Positions 36,666 to 49,699 of a stretch of 64,000 nt of DNA are shown here, in pieces. Within the stretch, counting starts at the first letter, position 1; the number at the start of each line of letters is the position of its first letter. The DNA comes from Rehmannia glutinosa (Eukaryota; Streptophyta; Magnoliopsida; Lamiales; Orobanchaceae), in assembly GCA_016081115.2 (NCBI GenBank), contig CM071926.1:13467971-13531970 (forward strand), given 5' to 3'. Under the pieces are notes generated by a model that saw only the letters and a program-made list of their open reading frames with translations, was not told where the DNA came from and ran no database searches. Made by a program: the position numbers and the translations under genes.

Positions 36666-39600
36666 TCAACTCAGCTCAATTAATGCTAACTCATTCTTGA
36701 GCTCTTCAAATCTTGGTTCACATAGAGGCTTTGTGAATATATCAACTAACCGCTTATCGGTTGAGATGTATTGCAAAGTGATGTCTTTCTTTTCAACATG
36801 ATCTCTTATGAAATGATACGACATCAATGTGCTTTGTTCTTGAGTGCAACATAGGATTTTGAGTGATTGCAATAGCACTAGTGTTATCACACATAATTGG
36901 AAATCTCTTTTCCTCAATCTCATAGTCTCTCAGCTGTTGTCTCATCCATAAGATTTGGGCACAACAAATGCCCATGCCTATGTACTCTGCTTCAGCTGTG
37001 GATGTTGCTATTGAGTTTTGTTTCTTACTGAACCAAGAAACCAATCTATTTCCAAGCATTTGACATGTACCGAAGTACTCTTCCTGTCAACTCTACATCC
37101 AACATAGTCTGAGTCTGAGTAACCAATAAGCTTGAATCCACCTTCCTTTAGATACCATAAGCCAACTTCCTGGCATCCCTTCAAATATCTTAGGATTCTC
37201 TTAGCTGCAGTCATGTGGCTCTCCTTTGGTGCAGATTAAAATCTTGCACATACATCTACTTTTTTGCAAAGGTGATGTCGGCACCTGCTTTCTTTGTTAG
37301 ATAGAGCAATGATCCAATGAGTGCTCTATATCGGTTTAATCTACACTTTGCCATCTGCATCCATGCCCATCTTGACCGATGTGTTCATTCGAATTTTTCC
37401 AAAGACTTTTCTTCCATACCAAATTTCTTCATCAAATCTCTGGTATATTTTGTCGACTTATGAAGATTCCATCCTTCAATTGCTTGACTTGAAGTCCTAG
37501 GAAGAAGGTCAACTCTCCCATCATGCTCATCTCAAATTTTCCTTGCATGAGGTTTGAGAACTTATCCACAACTCTTTGTTTGTGGATCCAAAGATGATGT
37601 CATCCACATATATTTGAACAAGAAATATACTCTCTCCATCTTGAATTCTCAAGAGTGTTCTATCAACTTTGCCTTTGGTAAATCGATTGTCGATTAGAAA
37701 TTGAGACAATGTATCATACCATGCTCTTGGTGCTTGTTTCAATCCATATAATGCTTTCTTGAGCTTATATACCTTATCTCCAATAGTTTTACTGCTCAAA
37801 ACCTGGAGGTTGTTCAACATAGACTTCTTCCTCTAACAGTCCATTGAAATGCACTCTTCACATCCATTTGATATACAAAGTGAAGTTCTTATGTGCAACA
37901 TAAGCAAGAAACATCCTTATTGCTTCCAATCTTGCAACAGAGCAAAGGTTTCATCAAAGTCTACACCCTCTTCTTGGCAATAACCTTTGGCTACCAATCT
38001 TGCTTTGTTTCTTATGACGAGATCCTTCCTCATTCATCCTGTTTAAAAAAACCCATTTTGTGCCAATAACATTTTAATGGGTTGGCCTCTCGCACTAGTT
38101 CCCATACTTTGTTTCTTTCAAATTGATTCTTCTTGCATGGCTTGAATCCGATGTGTGTCATCCAATGCTTGAGACACATCTTTAGGCTCTATTTGGTAAA
38201 TAAAACAAGTGAACATCTCCAACATCTGGTTCTTATGCCATCTCGGATCTGGTTCTTATGCCATCTATAACATCTCCAATGACTAACTCGGTGGATGGTC
38301 TCTCAACCATCTCACATCGGGTTGGAGTAAGTCTGCTGGATTCACCGTCTCGCACTGAGTTGTCTTGAACGGTTCTATCATCTTCATTTAGGTAGACTTT
38401 CCCCGATGTCTTTGAGATTCATCTATCTTATCTTCATCGGGGTTGTTTGCTCTCACTTGACTTCAACATAAAGACTCTTCTTTATAGTTGGTGATTCACT
38501 TGTCGGCTAACTCTTCAATGTCTTCTCCATTTACATTAGGTTCATCAAAAACCACATGGATAGACTCTTACGTGACCGTAATCCTCTTATTCAAGACTCT
38601 ATATGCTTTGCTCTCGGTGAGTATCCCAAAAAGATACCTTCATCGACTTTAGCATCAAAAGCCTTCAAATTATCTTTGCCATTGTTATGGATGAAGCATT
38701 TACATCCAAATATCCTGAAATATCCAACACTTGGCTTTCTCCCCGTCCAAATCTCATAGGGAGTCTTGGTTAGTTGTCTATTGATCATGCATCTATTTTG
38801 AGTATAGCATCTTTGTGTTAATGGCTTCAACCCAAAATCTCTTAGGCAATCCACTTGACTAACATGGTCCTTGCGAGCTTCCTTGAGAGCTCTTTCCTTC
38901 TTTCGGCTACTCCATTATCTTTGTGGAGTTCTTGCTTGCAAATAACTCATGAGCAATTCCATTTTCAATACAATACTTAGTTATTATCCCATTGACAAAC
39001 TCGATTCCTCTGTCGGACCTTATCTTTATAATGGTTTGGTTGTTTTCATTTTGAACTCTTTTCATCGGTGAGGTAACTTCGCAAAGTTTCCTTCTTTTTG
39101 CACATGAAGATTGTCCATGTATATCTTGAATAGTCATCTACCACCACCAAGGTGTATTTCTTTCCACTTATACTTTGGTTCAATCGGACCAAATAGATGC
39201 ATATGCAACGGATGTAATATCCTTGTTGAAGAAGGACTTGGCTTATACTTGAATGAAGATTTCATTTGCTTTCCCATCGGCATGCATCACATACACTTTC
39301 TTTCTTGTACACCGAGTCCGCAATCCTTTTACAATATGACTCCTTGCAAGCTTGTTGATTGTCTTGAAATTTAGATGACTCGACTTCTTGTGCCACAACC
39401 AACTTGATTCTGTGCTCTTTGCTAGCAGACAAGTGCTTGGTGTAGCATGAGACCAAACTACCACATACATGTTTTTGTCTTGATCCTTGCACAGACTATT
39501 TCATTTGATTCATCATTTTTGATCCGGCACACTCCCATGTTGAATCAACATTGTAGCCCTTGTCACGAGTTGGTGATGCTTAACAAGTTGAAGTTTAGGC

Positions 39601-39850
39601 CTTCAACATAAACAACATCTGTGATTTCCAATCTCTTCTTGATAGATCCTGTGCCTTTGATTTTCCCTGGAGCTTCATTTCCTCCAAATATGACTTTTGC
39701 ACCTCTAATCTCCTTAAATATTGTTAGGTTTTTCTTGTTTCTGTCATATGTCGAAAACAACCACTATCCATGTACCAGGTTCCTTAGCACCTATTTGTTC
39801 CTTGAACCTGCAATCAAGGAAATCGGTTTTTAGGTACCCATACTTGCCTA
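36666..39850 (-). pseudogene. Element D pol: protease, integrase, RT, RNase H
   Basis: On minus from 39850: protease active site WYMDSG (39761-39777), then KGTGSIKKRLEITDVVYVEG (about 39590-39670). Pre-integrase zinc region (39240-39470). Integrase core with IKIRSDRGIEFVNGIITKYC (about 38960-39030) and C-terminal block (38591-38854, TPYEIWTGRKPSVGYFRIFG). Linker (38160-38540). RT (37527-38150, with KALYGLKQAPRAWYDTLSQF and YVDD at 37599-37610). RNase H (36666-37214, with GYSDSDYVGCRVDRKSTS, AEAEYIGMG and DIFTKPLCEPRFEELK). Catalytic signatures are visible in every domain, but no single frame spans them. Confidence 0.88.
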
Positions 39851-42098
39851 GGTCTGAGGGGTTAGTCTTTAAAGATGATCCAACCAACCTATAGTTCACA
39901 TTGGAAAATTGCTTGGGGTTCTAGGTTCATACAAGCTGTCTCTTTTGTCTCGTATGCTTGTGTGTGTGTTTTAGCAATTGCTTTCTTAGGATAGTTGTGA
40001 TAATTAAGTGTAGTTCTTGGGTGCATATGTGTCTTTGATAAGCTTTTTTGCCTGTGGAATGACCTTTCTTTGAGTTTTAGGTTTTTGCTATCTGGCTTGT
40101 ATTCCATTGGTCTTTGCTGATGTTTCACATTATTCCAATCAACATAGTTTGGATAGTTTCTACCATTCCCATCATGGGTGTTTCTCGATGAAACTTACGG
40201 GGTTTTTGGTAGCTCTTTTTGCTTTTCACGAGATATTTTACTGTTTGGAGTTTCTTTGAGGAACTCGGGCCGGATTTCTTCTCAATTGTCCTCTCGATAC
40301 TTAATGGATGTTTTCCTTTTCCTTTGTATCCAAGGCCGTTTGTTTGTGATTGTGCTTAGGAGTGAATGTGGGTGCAACATTTGGTGTTTTGGGTTTTTGA
40401 GATGCTTCATTTCGTGAAGATCCTTTTTCCAAAATCACACTTGGAGTTTATTTGTGCACAAAGGAGTTAAACCTATGCTGTCTTATCTCCACATTCTTTT
40501 TGACTCATGATAAGATCATCCAATGATTTGGATGCCTCGTAAATAAGACAATCACATTTTTGAGATCTTTTTCCCTCTTTTCTATCGCGTCTAACTCTGC
40601 TATGATCTTGGCATTCTCGGCCTTGACTTAGTGTTCTCTCGGCTATGTGACTTAGAGTACTCAACTCTTTAGTCACCGTGAGTTTTGGCTTTTAAGTCAT
40701 TTGTTTTTTTCTCATTTAGAAGCGTGTGTGAGGATTTTATGTGTTCAAAATCTTTCATCATTTTGCCTAATGAATCATAAAGATCGGTGGGTGATGAAGT
40801 GTGTGTATCACAATCACTATCACTTGAATCGAATGAGATGAGTTAGAGTGTACCTCATCTTCTTGATCGGTTGATCTTGTTCTTTAGCCATAAGGCGAGA
40901 TCATAGCCTCTTCCTCGAGTCACTTGAGTAGTCGGCTTCACTACTCTCTAAATCTGCTTTCTTTAGACTTGACTTGCCTCGCCTCGTGATCTCATCGGCT
41001 AACATGGCTTTCTTCTTTTCTTGCCTTCTTTCCTGAAGACTTTTCTTTCTTCTTCATTCCTATATTTGTTGACTAGTGGATAGGAACAATCAACCGCAAA
41101 ATGTCACAGTTATCTGCCGGTTCCAACATAGGTTCTCGGCTCTTTGATCGACTCTTTCTCGTTCTTCGATTATCGGCTCTACGATATTCAACCATTTGAT
41201 GCTCGGCTCTCTTGGGTGGCCTATCTTCCCTTGACTTGGAGGGAGTCAATGTCTCTGGAGGTTTCATCCTTATTTCTTTTATAGTTCTTATTGAAGAACT
41301 TGTTGAATCTTTTAACCATTAGGGCAATCTCCTCCTGGTCTATGGCTTCCTTGGGTTCACTCTCTTTCCATCCTTGGCCATCAATGTAGCTGTCTTGGGT
41401 ACAAGCTGTTTCCTCTTGCTCTTTTCTTCTCGGCTCAAACTCATAGGCTTTGAGGTCCGAGAATAGCTCATGGTTAGATGTTCTTGAGAGGTCCATTGGA
41501 TATCTCGGGGCCATCGTCTTCATTTCCCATTCAATGGGAGGCTCCTTAAGATCTTCATACACATTTCATTTTGTGTATACTCTTTCCCAAGAGTGAAAGC
41601 TCATTTGTGATTCGGTGAATCGGCATCCAAATGATCCATGGTTTCACCTGCAAGAATTTTGAAATTTTATAGAAAATTTGATCGGCAACAAACAATTTAT
41701 TTTCTTTAATTTGTTCCGATCCTTACAAATTAAAGTCAGTTTATTCAGTTTCTTTTGCGATTTGCAAGATTTGACTTTATTGAACATTGATTTGTCCAAT
41801 GTCTTGTAGAGTATGTCCTTGGCCACATTGTCCAAGTTGTATTTCTTCCTATATTCATTTGTCCACTCGATCCTTGGTTTTTCAACCATGGCTGGTCTTG
41901 CTTGAAGAACATCTTTTCTCATTCAAATTTTTGCTTCTTCTTACAACCGTGTTCACTTTCGGTGTTTGCGGTGGCCCATCCTCTATCACAAGCCACATTT
42001 CATCATGTAATGCGGATAGATGAGCACGTATATGAATTTTCCAATCATCAAATTCTTCAACAAAGTGAACATATGAATACGTGTCGATTTGCTTCCAT
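39851..42098 (-). pseudogene. Element D gag
   Basis: Start at 42098 (MEAN, as in A and B). DUF4219-like N-terminus (about 41940-42090), KYNLDNVAKDILYKTLDKSM (41780-41870), UBN2-like part with LSRTSNHELFSDLKAYEFEP and ALMVKRFNKFFNKNYKRNKD (41221-41562), zinc knuckle remnants (about 41085-41140), coiled coil (40560-40740) and a basic Gln/Tyr-rich tail (39889-40180). Frame breaks are frequent. Confidence 0.75.
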
Positions 42099-42210
42099 GA
42101 TAATAACTTTGCTTAAAATGAAAGATTTTGAAAATGCAAGTGTTTAAAACCTTTTTGAAAAGATAGAGATCTAGTTCAAGTAACCGGTGCGGAAGGCTCA
42201 ATGAACCAAC

Positions 42211-42222
42211 AACTCGATACCA
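42211..42222 (-). other. Element D primer binding site
   Basis: On minus TGGTATCGAGTT, 2 bases inside the LTR. It fits the initiator Met tRNA complement except around the CAG, where a base is missing. Confidence 0.8.
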
Positions 42223-42224
42223 CT

Positions 42225-43766
42225 TGTAGGTCCCAAGGGTGTGAGTAAGGTTTAGAAGGGGAGGTTGAATAAACCTTACCAAATTTTCGATTTTAGTCCT
42301 TTTAAAATTATAACAGAGTTAACTCAAACAAGCTGTGTCCTTGAGGGACAACTAAGGTTGTTATTGACTAAGTTAGCCACTCAATGGACTTCGATAGAGC
42401 CGTTGATAGAATAACTCATTGTTTAACCTAAACTTAACTTGGTTGGTTTGCTTTTATCGTGAAAGACTTAACACCACTTGAATTAAATTTTAGCTTATTT
42501 TAACACTTGATTTTTATCACTTGGTTATTAATCGAGTTGGATAGAAAATATGATTCTAATAGCATATATGATGTAAGTATGCAAGAAAGTAAATGTCTTT
42601 GAAAGTAAATGACACAAATATTTTTATAGAGGTTCGAAGATAGGGTAATTCTTCTAATCCTCTCTTCTCCAACTCCTGGAGGAATCCACTAAATATGAGA
42701 TCGCTTACAAAGTGGTACGGCCTGCCCGGTGAGCGATCTGGAGACAACCTTGATCACACAACTAGCTTCTCTTGCGACTCGGCTTCTTCCACAGGCAAAT
42801 GCCTTGCCTTGCTCTTGACTCACTTCTCAAGTTCTTTGATATGATCATGTAGCCTTCCAACAAACTTGATCTTGGTTCGACCTTGAACCTTCCTACAATA
42901 CTTCTTGGAAAGTAGACCCTTTTGATTCTTCAAAAGTTTCCTCTTCGACAGATTTGAAGTTGTCTTTCCTTCACAGCTTGTGTTGGATCGATTTCCTTCA
43001 AGTTTCAGGCTTGAGGATTTGCTTGAATGTACTTGAGAATATTGCAGGTTAAATGCTTGAATATTGCTTGCTTGTTCGTGGTTCAGGTAACCTTTTCTCA
43101 ATAAATTCCTCAGCCTTTTATAGTGCACTTTTGAAATTTTGCACGTTGAAGAGATAGGCTAATTTCAAAAGTCACTTGTGTTTGTTGGCTTGTCTTGTCT
43201 GCAGTCCTTGATGTTGACATTTCCTCATATTAAATGTCTTGCAAGATTGCGGATGTTCGACACACGGTGCAGATTTCCCATTGGTTTATTTCTTTTGCAC
43301 AAAATTGGCCTAACACTTTACACCGACAATGGCTATGACATGTTACTATTCTCGAGTAACATCCTTGACTTTAATCAACGGATCTAAGTCGGTTGTCTTG
43401 ACTTGATTTAAATTGTCTTTACCCGTGACATGAGTCGACTTTCCGGTCGTTTGGATGACTCAACTATCACTTCAACTTTGAGACTTGGCTTCTTGAGATA
43501 ACTTGACCGACACTTTTTACGATTGTTCCTCGGTGACACACCTTGATCGAGTAATTGACTTCCTTCTTGGCCATACTCGGCGGACACACAACAAATGTCT
43601 TCAATCTAGTCCGATTGACTTCTTGTATTTCTTGGCATAACCGACTTGACTCAACTTTTTTCAGCCCTATCTATTACAATACAAATTACAAGGAAAATAT
43701 GGTGCCAACTTCCTAGTTTAAGTTTTACATGGTATTATCAAAATCTATAAAATAAATTTCCTCACA
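42225..43766 (-). repeat. Element D 5' LTR
   Basis: 1542 bp, pairs with 29627-31174. TATA box (minus) at 43116-43122. Here the flank reads CTCAGCC where the other LTR has CTCGGCC. Confidence 0.92.
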
Positions 43767-43771
43767 TGCCT
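43767..43771. repeat. Target site duplication of element D, right (TGCCT)
   Basis: Matches 29622-29626. Confidence 0.88.
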
Positions 43772-44033
43772 GATCTTTGGGTCTAAACCCAAATCCTTAG
43801 AGGAGTTTCAAACTCTAGAGGCAAAAGGCTACTTCGAGATATGACTCTACCGCAAGACTCGGACATGTCTTGGGAGAAGGGTCTCGATGTGGTTAACATA
43901 GCTAATGTGCAACGAGTTCTAGCAGACACTCACGGAAAAGCAAAAGCTCGATCAATACACTCCCAAAGGAGGAGGAGGCTGGGTCGGGAAGAGGAAGGGA
44001 AGATCGGTGGCGGTGGAAGAAGAATAGGGATGA
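43772..44033 (+). pseudogene. Element C env-like gene, middle fragment
   Basis: A 262-bp slice between D and A. It continues the C env-like C-terminal region: FKTLE/FQTLEAKGYF-type codons line up with A at 55690-55735. It is followed by the basic stretch with PKEEEAG (about 43960-43990). It ends at the GATGA target site of A (44029-44033). Confidence 0.65.
44029..44033. repeat. Target site duplication of element A, left (GATGA)
   Basis: GATGA precedes TGTTAGGAATT and recurs at 58045-58049. Confidence 0.85.
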
Positions 44034-45562
44034 TGTTAGGAATTTTATTGTTTAGATTTTGATGAATGCCATGTAAAACTTAGAATAGAAAGTTGGCACC
44101 CCAATTCTTGGCCGTAAAATATATTGTAACAATTAGAGTGGCCAAGCCGAGTTAAGTCGGCCTACGCCAACATGCAAGAAGACAATCAAGACTGGAAGGA
44201 AAACTTCTGGCTGCGAGGCAATTTGAGTATGGCAAAGAAGAGTAGACGGAACTCTATCAAGAAGCGGTGAGATGCGGTGAGTGGAGCATCGATCAAGTCA
44301 ACTCAAGAAAAGCCAAGTCTCAAGTTGAAGTGACAAAGAGTCATCCATGATTGGAAGGCGACTCTAAGTCACCTGGGGAAAGCAAAGAAATGCGATCAAG
44401 TCGAGATAATCAAAAAGAACCGTTGCCGCAAATCAAGAGATTTACTTAAACAAGTAATATCTCCATACCACCTTTCTTGGAGTGCTCGATCCCCGAGCGT
44501 GCAAAAGGAATGAACCAATGGGAAGCACTACACCGTGTCGAACTACGAAAAGGTGAAAGAACAATTCATACGAGGAAACGGCAATTCAAGAAGCGCAAGC
44601 CAACGACGCAGCAAAGTGACTTTCAAAAATAAGCCTATCTCTTCAACGGGCAAATTTTTGAAAGTTCACTATAAAAGGCCGAGGAGATTGTTTGAGATAT
44701 AGGATGACACACACGCGAGATATACAAGCACATCGGAAAAAGCAAACATTCTCAATCCTCAAGCTGCATTACGAAGTACATCAATCCAACACTCACTGTG
44801 AAGGAAAGAGAACTTCTATCGGTTGAAGAGGAAACTTTTGAAAACAAGGGGTCTACATTCCGGAAGGATTGTAGAAAGGTTCAAGTTGAACCAAGTCTTA
44901 AGCTTTTGGAGGGCTTCGTGATCAAATCCAAAGAGCTTGAGCAAGTGAGTTTGTAGTAATAAGCGCAAATGCCTGTGAAGAAAGGCGAGTCGTCGAGAAG
45001 CCACCGAGTGATCAAGGCGTCTCGGCATCGAGTCCCTAAGGATCAAGTCGGTTGTTGTGATCAAGACTTGTATCGGACTTTTACCACTTTGTAAACCGAT
45101 CATTACTTAGTGGATTCCTCCGGGAGTTGGAGAAGAGAGGAGTAGAAGAATTACCCCATCTTCGAACCTCTATAAAAACTTTCTTGTGTCATTTACATTT
45201 CAAATTTAAATTCTGCACTTTTAATCGCTTATATCTGCGATAAATTTGCTATCCATTTGATAATTTATAAGTACTAAATCAAGCTCTAAAATCTTGCTTA
45301 ATCAAACTTAAGGGTGTTAAGTCTTCCAATGAAAATAAAACCACGAGTTGAGTCAAATTATAGCCAACAATGAGTTACTCCATCAATGGCTCAATTTGAG
45401 TCATGTTGAGAGATTAACTCTACTAAGTGACTAATTCGATTGTCCATCAAGGACACATCTCGTAGAATCAACTCTGTAGATTTAAAAGGACTAAATCGAA
45501 AATTTGGTAAGGTTTATTCAACCCCCTTCTAAACCTTACACTTACACCCCTTGGGACCTACA
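44034..45562 (+). repeat. Element A 5' LTR
   Basis: TGTTAGGAATTTTATTG to TTGGGACCTACA. TATA box TATAAAA at 44670-44676, then GGCCGAGGAG; transcription of the genomic RNA probably starts about 30 bp downstream. Confidence 0.93.
44670..44676 (+). promoter_or_regulatory. LTR TATA box (element A, 5' LTR)
   Basis: CACTATAAAAGGCCGAG is conserved in the LTRs of A, B, C and D (57141-57147, 7426-7432, 24222-24228, 30522-30528, 43116-43122, 59087-59093). It marks the U3 end. Confidence 0.75.
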
Positions 45563-45564
45563 AG

Positions 45565-45576
45565 TGGTATCGGAGC
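45565..45576 (+). other. Element A primer binding site
   Basis: TGGTATCGGAGC, 2 bases after the LTR. It equals the initiator Met tRNA complement except CAG read as CGG. Confidence 0.88.
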
Positions 45577-45692
45577 GGTTGGTTCATTGAACCCTCCGCA
45601 CCGTTCTTGAACTAGATCTCCAAACTTTTCAAAGTCTGCCTTAGTACTTAAACCTTCAAAACTCTTTTTTAAAAAAAAAAAAAGTCATTATC

Positions 45693-47870
45693 ATGGAAGC
45701 AAATTTGACACGCATCCCTATGTTCACTATCGAAGAATTTGATGATTGGAAAATTCGTATGCGGGCTCATCTATCGGCATTACATGATGAGATGTGGATA
45801 GTGATAGAAGATGGGCCTCTGCAAATATTAAAGGTGAACACAACATTGTCACGAAGAGTTGCGGTGAAGGAGAAGAAGATCTTTGCTCCCGGACACGGTC
45901 ATGGTTGAAAAACCAAGAACGAGTGGACAAATGATGACGAAAAAGATACAACCTGGATAATGTAGCCAAGGACATCCTTTACAAAACCTTGGACAAAGCC
46001 ATGTTCAACAAAGTCAAATCATGCAAAACGGCTAAAGAAATGCAGGACAAGTGACATTGATTTGTGAAGGCTCGAGCAAATCAAAGAAAACAAATTATCG
46101 GTGGCGGTACAAAAATTTGAAAACTTCAAAATGATCTCGGAGAGAACCTGGATCAACTAGACGCTCGGTTTATAGAAATCACAAATGAGTTGTCTACACT
46201 TGGAAAGGAATATACACGAGAAGGAAATGTGTATGAAGATCCTAAAAAGTCTTCGGTGAATGGGAAATGAAGGTCATGGCACCGAGACACTCCATGGACC
46301 TATCAAAGACATCCAACCATGAGTTATTCTCGGACCTCAAAGCCTACGAGTTTGAGTGAGAAGAAAAGACCGAGGAAGAGACAAATTGTACCCAAAACAA
46401 TTTGCTCTAATTGTTAAAGATGGGAAGAGAGGCGATGTCAAAGAGGTCATTGACCCGGAAGAAATAGCCACGATGGTTAAAAGATTTAACAAGTTCTTTA
46501 ACAAGAACTACAAGAGAGAAAGGGTGAATCTTCCGGAAGATACTCGGCTCTCCAAATCAAGGGAAGATAGGCCAACCAAGAAAACAGATCATCAAAAAGT
46601 TGAGTATCAAAGGGCTAACAACTCAAGAATGGAAAGAGTCGATCAAAAGGTGAATATCTATCTTTGGGCCTGTAGACAACCAGTCACTATGCCATTATTT
46701 GCTCATATCCTGTAGTCAACAAGTACAGAAATGAAGAAGAAAGAAAGGTCTTGAGAGAAAGAAGACAAGAAAAGAAAAAGGCAATGATGGTCTGCAGATC
46801 AAAACTGAAATGACCAGTCAAAAGAGACAGTGATTCGGAGAGAGCAAGAAGGTGACTATTCAAGTGACTCACGAAGAAGAAGCCGATCCGCCGATGGCCA
46901 AAGAACAAGATCAACTCCGATCAAGAAGATGAGGTACAATCTAACTCAACAAACTCGACACTAGTGATAGTGATCGTGACACAAACACTTCATCACCCAC
47001 TCGATCTTTATGATTCATTAGGCAAAATGATGAAAGATTTTGAACACATTAAATCCTCACACACACTATTGAATGAGGAAAACAGCTACTCAAAAGTCAA
47101 AACTCAAAGTGACTAAGGAGCCGAGTACTCTAAGTCGATAGGATGATGAGAATGAAAGGTTAAAGGCTGAAAATGCTAAATTAATAAGCGAGAAATTGCT
47201 GCTATAAAAAGGAGGAGAATGACCTCAAGAATGTTATTGCTTCATTCACTAAGGCATCTAAATCATTGGATGATCTTATTATGAGTCAAAGAGAATGTGG
47301 AGACAAGACAGGGCTTAGGATTTAACTCCTCTCGTGCTATGTCAAACCTCAAGAGTAATTCGGAAAAAGGATCTTCAAGTCATGAAGAGTCCGAAAAATC
47401 CAAAACTCTAAATGTTGCACACATATTCACTCCAAAGCACAATACTAAGCAAACTGGCCTTGGTTACAAAGGAAAAGGAAAAGCGACCGATTGAGTGTCT
47501 TTGAAAGGACGGTGAGAAGAGGTTCAAACCGAGTCCTCAAAGAAACTCCAAACAAAATACTCTGTAAAGAATAAGCGAGCTACCAAAAATCCCGAAAAAC
47601 CCATAAAAGAAATACATATGATGGGGATGGTAGAAAATATCCAAGTCAAGTCGATTGGAATAATGTGAACTATCGGCCACGACTTATGAAATATAAGCCC
47701 AAATGGCAAAGGACTAGAACTCAAAGAAAGGCCATTCCAAAAGCATAAGAGCTTTCATCAAAGACACATATGCACCTAGGTACTACACTCAAAGACACCA
47801 CAATTACCCAAGGAAGGCAATTGCTAAAACACATATGCGGGGCATACAAAAAAGAGACAAACAGTATGAA
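45693..47870 (+). pseudogene. Element A gag
   Basis: ATG at 45693 opens MEANLTRIPMFTIEEFDDWK, with IRMRAHLSALHDEMWIVIED: the W-x3-M-x3-L pattern of the copia DUF4219 N-terminus. UBN2-like part at 46270-46560 (LSKTSNHELFSDLKAYEFE, MVKRFNKFFNKNYKRER). Zinc knuckle remnants (about 46640-46710). Coiled coil (46990-47240, DSLGKMMKDFEHIKSSHTLL then KAENAKLISE). A GLGYKGKGKATD segment (47460-47494) and a basic Gln/Tyr tail follow. The start is chosen because B and D share it and it follows the primer site by 116 bp. Frame shifts are present. Confidence 0.8.
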
Positions 47871-48425
47871 CCTAGAATCCCCAAGCAATTTGCCAGGATT
47901 AATTATGATTATGGCACCGATAGATGGCAACCTCTTAGAGTCAAATCATCCGGCTATAGGTTGGTTGGATCATCTTACAATTCTAACCCCTCGGACCCGG
48001 ACAAGCATGGGTACCTAAAATTTAATTTCCTTGATTGCGGGTTCAAGAAAACAGTGCCAAGGAACCTGGTACATGGATAGTGGGCTGTTCCGGACACATG
48101 ACAGAAATAAGAGAAATCTGTCAAAATTCAAGGAAGTCAAAGGAGCAAAAGTCATATTTGGGGGAAATGAAGCTCTGGTGAAATAAGAGGCATTGGATCC
48201 ATCAAGAGAAATGGATTAGAAATCACGGATGTTGCATATGTTGAAGGACTCAACTTCAACTTATCGAGTATCGATCGGCTCGTGACAAGGGCTACAATGT
48301 TGAATTCAACATGGGTATATGCCAAATCAAAGAAATTGAATCAAATGAAGTGGTCTTTGCAAGGATGTAGAGAGAAAAATATGTATGTAGTGGATTGGTC
48401 AATCGCAACACCCAAAGACTTGTCT
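47871..48425 (+). pseudogene. Element A protease region
   Basis: Aspartic protease. WYMDSG at about 48066-48082, with a later GHMT-type segment in another frame. The body reads EITDVAYVEGLNFNL-like codons (about 48215-48270). It is preceded by RINYDYGTDRWQPLRVKSSG (about 47895-47955), conserved in B. Confidence 0.75.
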
Positions 48426-49340
48426 ACTAGCAAAAGTACAATTTGAATCAAGTTGGTTGTGGCACAAAAAGCCGAGTCACCCGAATTTCAAAACACTTAA
48501 CAAGTGGCAAGAAGTCATCTTGTAGAAGGACTTCCGACTCGGTATACAAGAAGGAGAGTATATGTGATGCATGTCGAAGGGAAAACAAATCAAGTCGTCA
48601 TTCAAAGAAAAGACATGCCCATCCTCAACAAGAATATTGCATCTGCCGCATATGGATCTATTTGGCCCATGGAACCAAACCATAAGTGGAAAGAAATACA
48701 CCTTGGTGGTAGTAGATGACTACTCAAGATATACATGGACAATATTTATGTGCAAGAAGAAAGAAACTCTACAAAACTACCACAAATGATGAAGAGGATT
48801 CAAAATGAGAAGAGTCAAACCATTATCAAAATAAGATCGGATAGAGGAACCGAGTTTGTCAATGGAATAATAACTCAAGATTGTATTGAGAATGGTATTG
48901 GTCATGAACTATCGGCGACAAGGACTCCACAAAGAATGGAGTTGCGAGAAAGAAGAAAGCAGAACCCTCAAAGAAGCGGAAGGACCATGTTAGTCAAGGG
49001 GGTTACCAAAAGATTTTGGGTCAAGCAATCAACACAACTTGCTACACCCAAAACAGATGTATGATAAACAGACGGTGACAAAGACTTCCTATGAGATCCG
49101 GACTGGAAGAAAACCAAGTGTTGCATATTTGAGAATATTTGGATGTAAATGCTTCATCCACAACAACGGGCAAAGACAACCTAAAGGCTTTTGATGCTAA
49201 AGTGATGAAGGTATCTTCTTAGGATACTCACCGAAAAGCAAAGCCTACGAATACTCAACAAAAGAACTATGGTTACAGAGGAATCCATTCATGTAGTATT
49301 CGATGAGCCAAATGTAAATGGAGAAGACATTGAAGAGTCA
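48426..49340 (+). pseudogene. Element A integrase
   Basis: Inserts element DNA into the chromosome. The pre-integrase zinc region ends in CDAC (48563-48574). Core: first catalytic Asp in MDLFGP (48652-48669), VVVDDYSRYTW (48708-48740), second Asp in IRSDRGTEF (48831-48857). The catalytic Glu lies where the frame changes (about 48930-48950). The copia C-terminal block, with RIFGCKCFIHNN, is at 49085-49200 and the EESIHVVFDEPN-type block at 49275-49320. Confidence 0.85.
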
Positions 49341-49699
49341 CCGATAAGGTTGAATCATCCAATCATACGAGAAGAGTCCCTCTTGAAGTGAAGCTGGAAT
49401 TATCAATTCGAGGAAAAGAAGATGAGATAGTCAATCTCAAAAACAAATGGAAAATTTGCAGCTAAGTGATAACGAGAGAGCTGACCACACCAACACAAAA
49501 CCGCAAGTCGATCAATCCAGCTAACTTACTCCAACTCATGTAAGATGGCCGAGAGACCATCCACGAGAACTTGTCATTGGAGATATAAGAGAAGGTGTCA
49601 AAACAAGATCCGAAACTCAACAAGAAGCTATGTTCACATGCTTCATCTCGCAAAATAGAGCCAAAAGATGTGTCACAAGCATTGGATGACACACATTGG

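Larger units (their letters stand above)
29627..43766 (-). mobile_element. Element D: full-length Ty1/copia Sirevirus-like element, minus strand, inside C env-like gene
   Basis: 14.1 kb. LTRs of 1548 and 1542 bp, primer site, polypurine tract and TGCCT duplication. All domains are collinear and uninterrupted by other elements. LTR sequence (GTGTGAGTAAGG at the primer-side end, TTTTGATGATACC near the other) puts D with C rather than with A and B. Confidence 0.92.

Noticed and set aside
29627..43766. Dating the insertions from LTR divergence
   Set aside because: Many LTR differences are CAG/CTG-type and probably not mutations, so ages would be inflated.
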